DNA from: Jaenimonas drosophilae
Taxonomy: Eukaryota > Euglenozoa > Kinetoplastea > Trypanosomatida > Trypanosomatidae
Reading direction: 5' to 3'
NCBI GenBank assembly: GCA_030849065.1
Contig: JASAON010001562.1
Location: 1 to 56,961 of the forward strand
Length of the DNA: 56,961 nucleotides
Shown: piece by piece, positions 46,391-56,166 of the stretch
Layout of the letters: each line of letters begins with the position of its first letter
Position numbering within the stretch: position 1 is the stretch's first letter
Made by a program: the position numbers and the translations under genes
The notes under the pieces: generated by a model
What the model was told of the DNA's origin: nothing
The model's input: the letters and a program-made list of their open reading frames with translations, nothing else
Database searches by the model: none

Positions 46391-47233
46391 ATGGCCGATG
46401 TTTCATCCATGAGCAACACCCAATTGAAGAGTGAACTGAAGGATCTCTTTGGCATCACCGACTTCTCCGACTGTCTCGAGCCCGCTGACCTTCAGAAGAA
46501 GCTCTCCAAAATCCGCAGCACACAACCCATCACCCACGGTCTTCGGTACGGCACGTTGTTGCAGATTGGCAATCGTGAGAAGCCATCCGGCATCGTCACC
46601 CTCGCCCACGGCCTCGGAGATAGTGCGCAGGGATGGGAAGATGTTGGGCATGAACTTGCTCAGCGCTTGCCATATCTTCTCTTTCTTCTACCAACAGCCC
46701 CCACACGGCCGGTGAGTGTTAACGGGGGAATGACCATGCCTGCCTGGTACGACATCAAGAGCATGGCCATCATGGAGAATCTGAAGAACCCATCCATGCA
46801 GGACGCGGCTGGTGTGAGGCAGTCCGTTGACTACATCACGAGCCTCGCCCACACCACCGCCACACGTTTGCGTGTGCAGCCCAGTCGCATTGTGTACGCA
46901 GGCTTCTCCCAAGGTGCTGCGGTATCACTCGTGGCCGGCTTGACGGCCTCCATCGCACCCGCTGGCATTGCCTCCATGTCGGGCTACCTCCCCGCCGTCT
47001 CGGATGTACTCCCACGCATTCGCAACACCATGATGCCCGTGAGCTTCTTCCACGGCCGCCAAGATCCAGTGGTGCAGATCAGTGCCGCCAAAGGTTCCAG
47101 AGACATGCTCAAGGAGGCTGGCGTGGGCAACACAAACTTCTTCGAGTACAACATGGAGCACTCCGCCGTGCAAGAGGAGATTGATGAGCTCGCCAAGTTT
47201 CTGCGTGTGACGCTGCCGGAGAGCTCACTCTAG
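46391..47233 (+). CDS. Acyl-protein thioesterase / lysophospholipase-like carboxylesterase with extra N-terminal domain
   Basis: 280 aa, about 50 longer than typical APT1. The alpha/beta-hydrolase core starts near residue 60 (IVTLAHGLGDSAQGWEDVGH) and carries LPTAPTRPVSVNGGMTMPAW, typical of APT1 (PxAPxxPVTxNxGxxMxxWxD). The catalytic triad is Ser173 (GFSQG), Asp225 (HGRQDPVV) and His257 (MEHSAV). Family members depalmitoylate proteins or hydrolyse lysophospholipids in the cytosol. The first about 45 residues (SNTQLKSELKDLFGITDFSD, then CLEPADLQKKLSKI) resemble a SAP/ARMET-C-type helical module, an uncommon fusion. The start ATG follows CA repeats and TATCTTCATTCATC. Confidence 0.9.
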   Translation: MADVSSMSNTQLKSELKDLFGITDFSDCLEPADLQKKLSKIRSTQPITHGLRYGTLLQIGNREKPSGIVTLAHGLGDSAQGWEDVGHELAQRLPYLLFLLPTAPTRPVSVNGGMTMPAWYDIKSMAIMENLKNPSMQDAAGVRQSVDYITSLAHTTATRLRVQPSRIVYAGFSQGAAVSLVAGLTASIAPAGIASMSGYLPAVSDVLPRIRNTMMPVSFFHGRQDPVVQISAAKGSRDMLKEAGVGNTNFFEYNMEHSAVQEEIDELAKFLRVTLPESSL

Positions 47234-47678
47234 TCATGCAAAGGATGTTGCAAGAATGATTGTATGAGAGAAGATTGGGATGAAGTTTCTCACACAGGCG
47301 TAAGTTCCGATCGTGTTGGGGTAGCGTCACAACATCTACTAATCATTTCCTTCAGCACATGATGTGGCCAAAGATGTTTGCACTCCTGCCAACACTGCCA
47401 GTGGATGTAACTGTACTTCCTTCCATCATCATCATCATGTTCTTTTATTTGCTGTTTCTTTTTTTCTTTTTGATCTGCCCTGTGGTGCCTTCTTCAGTCG
47501 TGCGTGATCCACGACACTCACTGCGTTTGCCGTCGTCGTCAAAACGCACAGGTTGGCAAACTGCACCACACCAACCAGTTGGGCAACAAACAACAACAAC
47601 AAGAGCAGCAGCAACAACAACCGTACACAATAAAACGTACGTACTCCTTAGGTTAGGCTAGTGTGTGAAGGTGTGTGC
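47234..47678 (+). other. Spacer 47234-47678
   Basis: Includes an ATC run (47425-47437), T-rich tract (47436-47472), CAA/CAG repeats (47586-47620) and a CTTAGGTTAGGCTAG end just before the next gene, a plausible acceptor cluster. No gene called. Confidence 0.5.
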
Positions 47679-48383
47679 ATGATGCGGCACACACGATGGG
47701 CCTGTGTACGTCTCACGCCTTGTGTCTTGGCCAAGTACGACTTCTTTGAGGATATGTACCCAAAACACGCCCCACCACCACGCTTTGAGTTCTACGAAGA
47801 TCAAATGAAGAGCCCCTCCGTGAAGAACCTCGAGCAAAAGAAGCAGCTCAACGAGTCGGAGAAGCTGCAACACCTCCACGACTGGAAGAAGGAAAAAGAT
47901 GGTCTAACACCTCCACCAGAATTTGGATGGGCGGAGGATTGGGGGCCCGAGCCCGGTGAAGATGGCCACAATGACTACTACAAGAAGAACCGCATGTACA
48001 TGTCCTACGAGGAAAAGAGCAAGATGGATCTGCGTACTGGTGTACCTGTTGAGAAGAACTCCATGCGGCACCAGGAGATGCCCTTTCAGAAGCGCATGAA
48101 GGCTGCCTACCACAACCTGGAGGAGTCACGTGGAGGGCAGTACTTTGATCCTCGTCAACGTGGTTATTGGGCCAAGTACGGATATGATGATCAACGTGAT
48201 ACGATGGCCAAGGCACGTGATGATTTTTTGGAGGAGTGGCTGGAGAAGCCCGGGGTAACGAAGGAAAATGTGGGCAAGAAGATTGGCGAGTACAACGGCA
48301 CGGCCAAGAACCAAAACATTAAGTCGGTGCAGCGACGACCAGAGTGGGAGCTTGCCCCACATCCGGAGTGGGCATCAGATTGA
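47679..48383 (+). CDS. Probable mitochondrial protein, unknown function
   Basis: 234 aa from ATG 47679, the first ATG after TTAGGTTAGGCTAG. The N-terminus (MMRHTRWACVRLTPCVLAKY) is Arg-rich, lacks acidic residues and looks like a mitochondrial presequence. The rest is hydrophilic, rich in Tyr, Trp, Lys and Glu: FFEDMYPKHAPPPRFEFYED, EFGWAEDWGPEPGEDGHNDY and PEWELAPHPEWASD at the end. No membrane helix or triplet tracts. The composition recalls accessory subunits of respiratory complexes or mitoribosomes in kinetoplastids, but I cannot assign it. Confidence 0.75.
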   Translation: MMRHTRWACVRLTPCVLAKYDFFEDMYPKHAPPPRFEFYEDQMKSPSVKNLEQKKQLNESEKLQHLHDWKKEKDGLTPPPEFGWAEDWGPEPGEDGHNDYYKKNRMYMSYEEKSKMDLRTGVPVEKNSMRHQEMPFQKRMKAAYHNLEESRGGQYFDPRQRGYWAKYGYDDQRDTMAKARDDFLEEWLEKPGVTKENVGKKIGEYNGTAKNQNIKSVQRRPEWELAPHPEWASD

Positions 48384-48699
48384 AGGTGGGAGTTGGGGGA
48401 ACACAGCAACAACAACAACAACACCCTCGTGGCGTACACTCACTCTCGATTGCGTGTACCAATGGAAGAAGAGGCTGAGCTGCCAATTGCCTCTGCTGCT
48501 CACAATGAAGTGATTTATAAAAAAAAAAGAAAACATCAATTGCACTTCATTGAAAGATCGTCACCCGTATCAAAAAAGTTGTTGTTGTTGTTCTCAATCA
48601 CACACAGTCTTCTTCTGAATCTTCTTCACTGTGGTTGTTCTGTATCTCCTCAAGCACTTCCTTCACAGAACGCACACACATCATCGTCATTGAGCGGCC
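48384..48699 (+). other. Spacer 48384-48699
   Basis: CAA repeat (48404-48422), an A-tract (48520-48530) and GTT repeat (48579-48592), then a pyrimidine-rich stretch (TCTTCTTCTGAATCTTCTTC) before the SDR gene. Nothing else seen. Confidence 0.55.
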
Positions 48700-48751
48700 A
48701 TGCTCTATCGACGCTTTCGCCCCGCCCCACTTGGGTGGGCCCCAACAACAC

Positions 48752-48782
<31 letters not shown>

Positions 48783-50145
48783 CTCAACGGGCTGCCGTGC
48801 GGCCAGCACAGCACCTCCCTCCGCCTCCAGCGGTGGCGCATCACTGCGTACGCCATCATCCACGAAGGCCACCTCCACGGTGCACGCCATGAGTGCTCGG
48901 AAGGGAGATGCCACGGCAGGCTCCGCCGGCTTTCACGATGATGTGCCGTCCTACTCCAGTTTGAAGCACAATGCGTATCTGCTCCTCCACGGCCGACGCA
49001 TGTGGCTTCCCGCGGCGCTCTACGCCATGAGCTACGCCGTCTTGGGCCCCGCCTCGCCCTCTCTTATCATGGGCAGTGGCGCCTACCTTACCGCGTGTGT
49101 GTTGTTGCAACGATGGAGCATTCGTGGGCGCACCAACACCATCACCAAGGATTTGCGTGGCTACACCTGCGTCGTCACGGGAGGTACGAGCGGGATTGGC
49201 ATGTACTCGGCGCTCCAGCTTCTCAACATGGGTGGACGTGTGATTATCGCCTCTAAAGCCGGCAAGGAAGATGCCACCATGGCCTTCTTCACGGCCAACT
49301 ACCGCCCGACCTCCACGGAGCTCGAGGAGGCAGAGCCACTTGCATCACGTGTATCGTTTGTGGGGATGGATTATCATGATCAGGCGCAGGTTGTGAGTGC
49401 AGCGGCGCGCATCAAGGCCCTGTGCGGCGATCGCGTGGATCTCCTCGTGAATTGCGCGGGCATCTGGCGCGAAACGCCCGCCGAGACGCAGCAGCACGTT
49501 GAGCAGCACATTGGCATCAACTTTCTGGGGCCCTTTCATCTCACGGAAGCACTGCTGCCGTCACTTCGTCGGGCTTCACATCGATGTGGTCGAGTGGTGT
49601 ACGTCACCTGCGCCGCCCACAATGGAGTACGCCGCCCTCAGGTGGTGCAGGAGCGGATGCAGCTTCGTGCATCTGAAGACGAGGGCCAACTCACCGCCCG
49701 GTGCTACAGCGCATCGAAGCTCGGCAACATTTATCACGCCCAATCCATCGCGGCGCGGCGCTACGAAGGTATTCCCATCAACAAGCCCATGTGCGAGCTC
49801 CACCCGGTTGATGCATGTTGCGCAGATCCTGGCTTCTGCTCTACGGGCCTCCAGCGTGAAGGGAATCCGCTGCTTGGGCGTGGCCTTGTCGGTACGACGT
49901 TGCGCTCCTTGTGGGCCAAGAACGCCCTCGAGGGCAGCCAGAGTGTGATCAACGCCTGCCTCCGTGAAGATGTTGAGAATGGTGGCTACTATGCGGAGTG
50001 CATGCTGATGCCATCGGGGCTGAGCAAGCGGGCGCAGGATGAGCGTACCCGGGAAGAAGTGGTGCGGTGGGCCATGGCCAAGACCATTGCCAAGTACTAC
50101 ACCACTGCCTCATCATCGCCGTCGAGTACCACAACACCCAAGTAG
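48700..50145 (+). CDS. Short-chain dehydrogenase/reductase, membrane-anchored, tandem copy 1
   Basis: 481 aa. Rossmann-fold SDR core from about residue 150: cofactor motif TGGTSGIG (160-167), NCAG at 251-254 (usual NNAG with Asn to Cys), and the active-site Y336-x3-K340 in YSASK. The N-terminus MLYRRFRPAPLGWAPTTRVV is Arg/Ala-rich and presequence-like. Residues about 100-140 hold two hydrophobic stretches (WLPAALYAMSYAVLG; GSGAYLTACVLLQRW) that would anchor it in a membrane. The same plan is seen in the next gene, so the pair arose by duplication. Similar to retinol-dehydrogenase/WWOX-type SDRs; substrate unknown. Mitochondrial location is inferred from the N-terminus. Confidence 0.88.
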
Positions 50146-50426
50146 CTCAACGTGAGTGAACGTGTGTGTGTGTGTGTGTGCGCGCACGATTTTTTAAGAA
50201 GTGTAGTAGCACTACCATCACAATCCAAGTGTGCAAGTACAGGCGGAGCGTCATTATTGTGGGGTCTTGCTCCTCAAGCACCACCACCACCACCATGCGA
50301 TTGAATCCATGCCGCACACATGTATTCTCCATCCTCCCACCCATTATTTTCCTTCATTAGAGTTAATTCCGTGTAGTGGCGTGTACCTCAGCACTCAGCA
50401 TCTGTGCAGCTCAGTGAAGCACCAAC

Positions 50427-52001
50427 ATGCGCGGCTCCGCTCGCCTCTTCGCCCTTCGATGGATGCCAATCTGCTACAGAAGCAGTGGTGGTGCCGCGAC
50501 GTCAATGGTTGTAAGACCAGCCACCTCCTCCACCCCTGCTCGTACAACAACAGCAACAACCATCACCCCCAGAATGAGCGCACGCCGCAACTCCATCTCA
50601 CGAGTAAAGCAGGAGCCCCTCTTCCCGGGCATCTACCATGACGTACGGCGCTTCGAAGGGGAGCACACCTATCACTACGGCCTCCACACCGCCGCCATCT
50701 TCCGCGAGAGCCTCGCCATGGCATGCGTTCCTGCCGGTTGTATGGTTGGGTATGCCCTCACCTCTCTGCCCGCTGTGGCGGCCTACGCCACATGGACGAG
50801 CCAATCGGCCTTCCTCGCCGCCATCTTTGCTCTGTCGCGTTGGATTGCCAAGGGCCGGCGTAACACCATTGTGAAGAACATGTGCGGGCGTTTGGTGCTC
50901 ATCACGGGCGGCACGAGTGGGATTGGCCTGGAAACGGCCGTTGCCTTGGCTGGGATGGGGGCCGATATAATCATCGCCTCGCGGCCAGGGCCGCATGTGG
51001 AGGCGGCCATGGCACGTATACGCAAGGCATCCATGCATCCCACAAGTGAAGTTGGCACGAGTAGCAACAAAAACACGAACAACATAAACAGCAGCACGCC
51101 ATCTCAAGTTGAGGAGGAAAGCTCTCCCATTGTGCAGCAGAAGATAGATTTTGTGCCCCTCGACCTCACCGACTTGATTGCGGTGCGCGACTTCTGCCAG
51201 CGCATGCGCCACCAACAACGTGGCATTGACGTTCTCATCAACAACGCTGGCGCGCTTCATCAGCACTTTTCAACCACACGTTTTGGGGATGATGTGCTGC
51301 TCGCCACCAACTTTCTGGGCCCTTACCTTCTCAGTGAAGGGCTGCTGCCCTTGGTGGAGCTCGTACAAGGCCGTGTGGTGTACGTGAGCTGCTCCGCTCA
51401 CGTCGGGGTGGCGGGCAACGCCGTGCGGCGCTACCTCGATGGTCGCGGCGTATGGACCAACAAGAAGGGCAGCGCCAAGCCCTTTGATGGGCTGGAGCAG
51501 TACGGCTTCACCAAGCTCGGCAACATTTATCACGCACAGGAGCTGGCGTTGAGATCCTACCTACCATCATCATCATCCCCAACCCCAGCCTCCCCTGCCA
51601 ATGCGGAAAAGACGAGGTTGGCGATGTCGAGCTCCCGTGGGAAGGAACGGCGCGGCAGCCCATCATCATCATCATCATTGGCGAGTGCGCCAGACGTGCC
51701 ACGCTACACCGCATGTGTGTGTTCTCCTGGTGGGGTCGTCACCCAGCTCTACCGCTCCGTTCCCTTTGCCGCCCTGTTGCGCTACTTGTACTACCCCTTC
51801 CTTCTCATTATGCGCTCACCTCGTGAAGGGAGCCAGACAGTGATTAACTGCTGCCTCCGTGAGGAGCTGAGGAACGGGGGCTACTACGTCAATGGCCACT
51901 ACCGGCCAGAAGGCTTATCGGCAGCGGCGTGCAACGTGGAGGAACGCACGGCGGTGTTGGGCTGGGCGCACAAGAGGATGCTTCCCTACATGAGGTGGTA
52001 G
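50427..52001 (+). CDS. Short-chain dehydrogenase/reductase, membrane-anchored, tandem copy 2
   Basis: 524 aa, paralogue of the preceding gene. Motifs: ITGGTSGIG (159-167), NNAG (272-275), active-site Y359-x3-K363 in YGFTK, and the shared blocks LGNIYHAQ and NFLGPYLLSEGLLP. It keeps canonical NNAG where the first copy has NCAG. The basic N-terminus (MRGSARLFALRWMPICYRSS) resembles a mitochondrial presequence, followed by hydrophobic segments (CMVGYALTSLPAVAAYATW; AFLAAIFALSRWI). Two low-complexity insertions (Asn/Ser near 210 and Pro/Ser near 380) are absent from copy 1. The start ATG is the first after GTGCAG/TCAG acceptor candidates. Substrate unknown. Confidence 0.88.
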   Translation: MRGSARLFALRWMPICYRSSGGAATSMVVRPATSSTPARTTTATTITPRMSARRNSISRVKQEPLFPGIYHDVRRFEGEHTYHYGLHTAAIFRESLAMACVPAGCMVGYALTSLPAVAAYATWTSQSAFLAAIFALSRWIAKGRRNTIVKNMCGRLVLITGGTSGIGLETAVALAGMGADIIIASRPGPHVEAAMARIRKASMHPTSEVGTSSNKNTNNINSSTPSQVEEESSPIVQQKIDFVPLDLTDLIAVRDFCQRMRHQQRGIDVLINNAGALHQHFSTTRFGDDVLLATNFLGPYLLSEGLLPLVELVQGRVVYVSCSAHVGVAGNAVRRYLDGRGVWTNKKGSAKPFDGLEQYGFTKLGNIYHAQELALRSYLPSSSSPTPASPANAEKTRLAMSSSRGKERRGSPSSSSSLASAPDVPRYTACVCSPGGVVTQLYRSVPFAALLRYLYYPFLLIMRSPREGSQTVINCCLREELRNGGYYVNGHYRPEGLSAAACNVEERTAVLGWAHKRMLPYMRW

Positions 52002-52269
52002 GGGTACGAAGCAGAGGCTTTGTTGTGCCTGTGCTACTCACATCATCTGGTGGATGTTGCGGCCGGTATCGCCTAACAGCAGCCTTCCAACGGATGCACG
52101 GCACAGAACACTCGCACATGTGTGGCACCTACATCGCTTTCATCATCGTGATCAGCACTTCCTCTGATTTTTTTTCTCCACCTTATTCGTTCTTCACCAT
52201 AGATTATTAATCTCCCCCCTCAACCTTTCCTACCTCCACGCCGCACACCCAGCACACTTCATCATTATC

Positions 52270-52587
52270 ATGGGCCTTACCGCAGACCAAACGCAGCGCG
52301 TGAAGATGGCCTTCCTAAGCTACGCACAGGGCCAGCCTAAGGTGAGCGAGGCCATGATTGATCAATTCATTTGCGGTGCCATTCCTGGGCTGTCTTGGGA
52401 GCAGCTACAGGCCAAGAAGCAGGTGAAGAAGGCGGCAGATGGATATGATCTCGGCACCTTCTTCGCACTCGTGCACTCGGACCCTGCCTACCTCACCTTC
52501 ATCACCCACCACTTCCCGCCCGCCCCGCTCGAGCAGAAGCCTGCCCAGATTGATGGCCTGGACGTGAAGACGGCCAAGGGCTTCTAA
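52270..52587 (+). CDS. Small conserved-looking hypothetical protein
   Basis: 105 aa, MGLTADQTQRVKMAFLSYAQ at the start. The helical pattern and length suggest a degenerate EF-hand-like or small helical adaptor protein (AFLSYAQGQPKVSEAMIDQF), without calcium-loop residues. The end is Lys/Pro-rich (KPAQIDGLDVKTAKGF). It has balanced composition, a pyrimidine-rich leader (CCCCCCTCAACCTTTCCTAC) and a clean ATG, so it is probably a real gene. The second residue Gly might be myristoylated, but the context MGLTADQ is not a strong match. Family not recognised. Confidence 0.75.
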   Translation: MGLTADQTQRVKMAFLSYAQGQPKVSEAMIDQFICGAIPGLSWEQLQAKKQVKKAADGYDLGTFFALVHSDPAYLTFITHHFPPAPLEQKPAQIDGLDVKTAKGF

Positions 52588-52998
52588 AAGCAACAAGAAC
52601 AACAACAATCTAGGTTGATACTGCTGAGCGTGTGCTTCTGTATGTGTGTAGTTGTGTGTGCGTATGCGTACAAGAAAGCACCATCACTACGAATGTAGAT
52701 GCCCCCCAAAGACTCCATCAAGCTCTCTCACCCATCAATCCTTCCATCCCCATACACGTGAACGTGGAAGGTGGGCTGAGAGGTCTGTTGAAGGCCACGA
52801 CTTCATCTCTGCGAAACGAAGAAGTGTATTCATGTCATGAGAGCATCATGTTGTGTGAGTAGCCTCATGTGAACGCATCGAAAACATATCAACGAATCTT
52901 TTTTTGTTTTCATGTTTGTTCTTGTTTTTTTTTGCAGCTGTGTTTTATCAGTTACACACTCCCCTCTCTCCAAGAACCTACGCAGGTACACTATACTC
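52588..52998 (+). other. Spacer 52588-52998
   Basis: 3' region of the small gene, then a strong T-rich tract with TTTTTTTTTGCAG (CAG at about 52935-52937) about 60 nt before the ATG of the RNA-binding protein. This is probably its spliced-leader acceptor. Confidence 0.55.
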
Positions 52999-54728
52999 AT
53001 GGAAGAAGATTTAGCCGCTGAGATCGCCCGCATTGAGGCTCAGCTCGCTCATGATGATGCGCTCCGCCACCTGCAGATGCCACAAGCAATGCAGCAGCAG
53101 CCCCAGCAAATACAGCCACAACAACAACAACAGGTGGCTGCTGCACCGGCAATGAGTGTCTTTGCTCCTGCACAGCCGCTCGTTCACTCCACTTTTGGCG
53201 CCGCTCCCGCTCCTGTGGTTTCGGCTTTTGGTACCGCACCCAGCAACAACACCAACAACATGATGAGTGGTGCTGCCGCGGAAGCTGCATCCATGCCAGG
53301 CCAACATCAGTTCTCCAAGGACTCCGATGGCCGCTCCATCTTTGTTGGCAACCTCCCACGTGGCGAGCAAGGTGGCCCCACAACCACAACGGAGGAGCTC
53401 GTGCACTTCTTCAGTGATTGCGGTACCGTCTTGAACTGCACACTTCTTCGCGATCGCGCCACGCAGGAGCTGAAGGGCACCGCCTACCTTGAGTTCGCCA
53501 ACTACAGCGGCATGGGTCAGGCCATCGATATCAAGAACAACGCCAACTTCAAGGGTAGCAACATAATTGTATGTGAGAACACTTCCTTTCTTCCATTTAT
53601 TAGTTTTGTTGTATCTTTGTTCCACGCCAGCCACGGGCTTCTTACCACTCGTCTTTCTCTTCTTCCCCTCCCCCCCCCTCACTGGTGAGGTGCTACATTC
53701 ATTGGATGTAGGTGGGTGAGCTCGCTCACCGTCATTCTACGCTTTGGATGGCTCCTCATCAGCTACTGATTGCTTTCTTCCTGCTGATGGTTCATCCACT
53801 CTGATGGGAACCTATCACCTCCACACCACCGTATGGATGCACTCCATCTACAACACTCGCACAAGCATATACGCCTCCCAATGAGAAGAAAAACAAAAAA
53901 AAACTGCAACAGGCACACACACACACACACTTACACAAAACGCGAACAAAGAACGCACTTCGATGGAGACAGCATATCCATCACAACAACCAATTGCTAC
54001 AGTAGGTCATTCCATCTTGCACAATATCTCCCCATACATCCATACAAGCACACATCATCATCATCATCATCAACAACAACATGACTCATACTGATGAAAG
54101 TACTTAGAGATATACATATACAATATACAAAGAGAGTGCGAAAAAAAAAAAACATCAGCAAATACAAAATTGCACTCTTCTAAATATACTACAAGAACAA
54201 GAACATGTGATTAGTGGTGCTGATCATCTGCGAGTGGTGTATGAGGAGGTGATAGCCGTCATTCCACAGTTACTTCTTGTGGTGCGGCACTCTTTGTTTT
54301 TTTGTTTTTTTTTCAGTGGCGTATTTTTCATATATCTTATTCACACGTTTGCTTTTTCTCTGTTGTAATGCTCTTGCTCAATCTTTGCTCTCCTCTCCTT
54401 CCCCTTCCCTCTCCTGATGGCATCATGGTCATGTGTGTTCGCGATGAACGTACACACATCATCACAAACACAAATTTTCTATTCTTTAATGTAGGTGACG
54501 AAGAAGCGCTCTAACTTCAAGCCCGACCGTGCCCGAGGTCGTGGAGGACGTGGCCGTGGTCTGGGACCAGACCCGTACCAGGCCTTTACCATGTTGATGG
54601 GAATGATGGGCGGCATGAACCCTGGCGCTGGTTTTCACCGTGGCGGTGGCGGCCGTGGACGTGGCGGCGGTCGTGGCGGTGTTCTCGGCGGAGGTGCCCC
54701 AGGCAGCGGAGGCTTTCAGCCCTTCTAG
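52999..54728 (+). CDS. PABPN1/PABP2-like RNA-binding protein, two exons joined by a cis-spliced intron
   Basis: Exon 1 is 52999-53568 and exon 2 is 54495-54728; joined they give 267 aa in one frame. The start is the ATG of MEEDLAAEIARIEAQLAHDD, an N-terminal short coiled coil as in PABPN1. One RRM spans about residues 111-195: RNP2 RSIFVGNLP (112-120) and RNP1 KGTAYLEFA (159-167). The exon 1 end (GSNIIV) and exon 2 start (TKKRSNF) together reproduce the PABPN1 pattern GRxIKVxPKRTN, strong evidence for the splice. Exon 2 is Arg/Gly-rich (RGRGGRGRGLGPDP), ending GFQPF. Gln- and Ala-rich linkers precede the RRM. Known members bind poly(A) in the nucleus and promote polyadenylation and export. 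Confidence 0.88.
53569..54494 (+). other. Cis-spliced intron, 926 nt, phase 0
   Basis: 5' splice site ATT|GTATGTGAG and 3' splice site TTCTTTAATGTAG|GTG. The body contains stops in all frames, CA and ATC repeats (53913-53930, 54056-54071) and A-tracts, and no gene. Cis-spliced introns are very rare in kinetoplastids. Confidence 0.85.
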
Positions 54729-55376
54729 GCCTGCTTCATCAACACACACACGCACACACGCATTGGTGTCTTTGAGGCGTGTGAGTACATGACGTGAGAG
54801 AGAACTTCTTGCTCTTCTTTTTGTGGCACGTAAATGAGAGGATTGAAGGAAAAGGCGTTGCAACAAGAGAGTTGGTGTTGCGCCACAGGCGTTGCAGAGG
54901 GAACAGGTGGTTGGTGTTTTGTGTGTGTATTCGTGCGTTGGCATCACATCATGCACCTGTACAACGTCATCCTCTGTTGTTCTCCTTCCTCCAATTCTAT
55001 ATGCCGAACCGAACAATTTAAGACAAAAAAAAAAGAATGATTTCAGTCAACAACAAAAACACAATACTATCTCACTTTTCACTGGCTGCGGGCCACTCAT
55101 GTCCAGCGTGGCAGTCAGTGTCAGTGCAGCTCACGTACATGTTGTGTCGATCCATCTCCATCTTCATTCACTTCTCTATCTTTTTAGTTGTGATTTGAAA
55201 GTCACTACTTTTTCATCACCGTTTTTTTTTGTTCTGCGCTGAAGAACAGCGTTTGCTCTGCGATTTTTTGCAGCCTCCTCTACTCATTGCTTGACACACA
55301 AGCTTCACTCTGTGATTGCGTACCATCACTGCCATCCTACACGCACACACATATACACACGCACACACACAACATC
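54729..55376 (+). other. Spacer 54729-55376
   Basis: CA repeat (54741-54757), A10 near 55026-55034, T10 (55222-55230), TTTTTTGCAG acceptor candidate (55264-55273) and CA repeats (55341-55371) just before ATG 55377. No gene seen. Confidence 0.55.
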
Positions 55377-55790
55377 ATGCGTCCACTTCTGAACACTGTT
55401 ACCCTCAAACACAATGGTGCCACCGTTGGACTTACTCGACCCAAGGAGCCTCTCGTGGTGCGTCTCGCACGTTCTTCGGGTGAATCATCGTGGGTTGTGG
55501 TGCGCACACCAACCAAGGAAGGTGTTGAGTACGTTGAGCAGGAAAAGACGGAAGGTTCCTTTCTAGAAACACTCACGCAACACTTTGACATTCGCCGCAT
55601 CACACATGCTTTGCCACGCTACCTCAAGCGTGGGGGCAGCGGAGATTCCACCTTCCAAGTACGCCCACGTGAAGAGCTTGTGCGGGGGGAGCTTTACACC
55701 CTCAGCTTCGTGGAGTGTACGGAGACCGCAAAGGGGCTGCAGTGCTCCAGCGGTCAGCCAACCTTCTCCATCAATGTGGTAGTGCCCTAG
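55377..55790 (+). CDS. Small beta-rich protein, possible divergent chagasin-family paralogue
   Basis: 137 aa from MRPLLNTVTLKHNGATVGLT. The predicted strands and the loop positions roughly parallel those of the inhibitor encoded 380 nt downstream: a loop ARSSGESSW where the NPTTGY loop would be, KRGGSGDSTFQVRP near the GxGG loop, and a short loop at the RPW position with ECTETAKGLQC. None of the three inhibitory motifs is intact, so if it is a paralogue it has changed target or lost activity. It has no signal peptide. Neighbourhood and length are the main support for the family link; an unrelated beta-sandwich is possible. Confidence 0.4.
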   Translation: MRPLLNTVTLKHNGATVGLTRPKEPLVVRLARSSGESSWVVVRTPTKEGVEYVEQEKTEGSFLETLTQHFDIRRITHALPRYLKRGGSGDSTFQVRPREELVRGELYTLSFVECTETAKGLQCSSGQPTFSINVVVP

Positions 55791-56166
55791 GGTGCATGCT
55801 CTGAGACACCTCTTTTTAGCTCCCTTCTTTTTGCTCTTTGAATACAACAAACGTCGAAACGCCTCTCAGCCCTTGTGCTGCAACAGGATACAACAACAAC
55901 AACAACAACACGTTGTGTTTGGCACCTCCACTGTGTGACCTCGTCTTCTTGTCTGACCTGTTCTCATGCCGATACCTCACCCACTCTTCTCTCTTCTTCT
56001 GCTTCTTTTGCCTCACACGATGATCCTGAAAGAAGAAGAAGATTCAAGAAACAAACACAACGTACACAAGTTGTTCCGCCAAACATCCCTCATCGAACTA
56101 CGTCATTTATCCGCATACACACATACACATATACATACACAGACCAACACAAGCAACAACACATCA
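55791..56166 (+). other. Spacer 55791-56166
   Basis: CAA repeat (55892-55909), pyrimidine-rich stretch (55980-56010, CTCTTCTCTCTTCTTC) and CA/TA repeats in the leader (56116-56140). A plausible acceptor region for the ICP gene. No gene seen. Confidence 0.55.
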
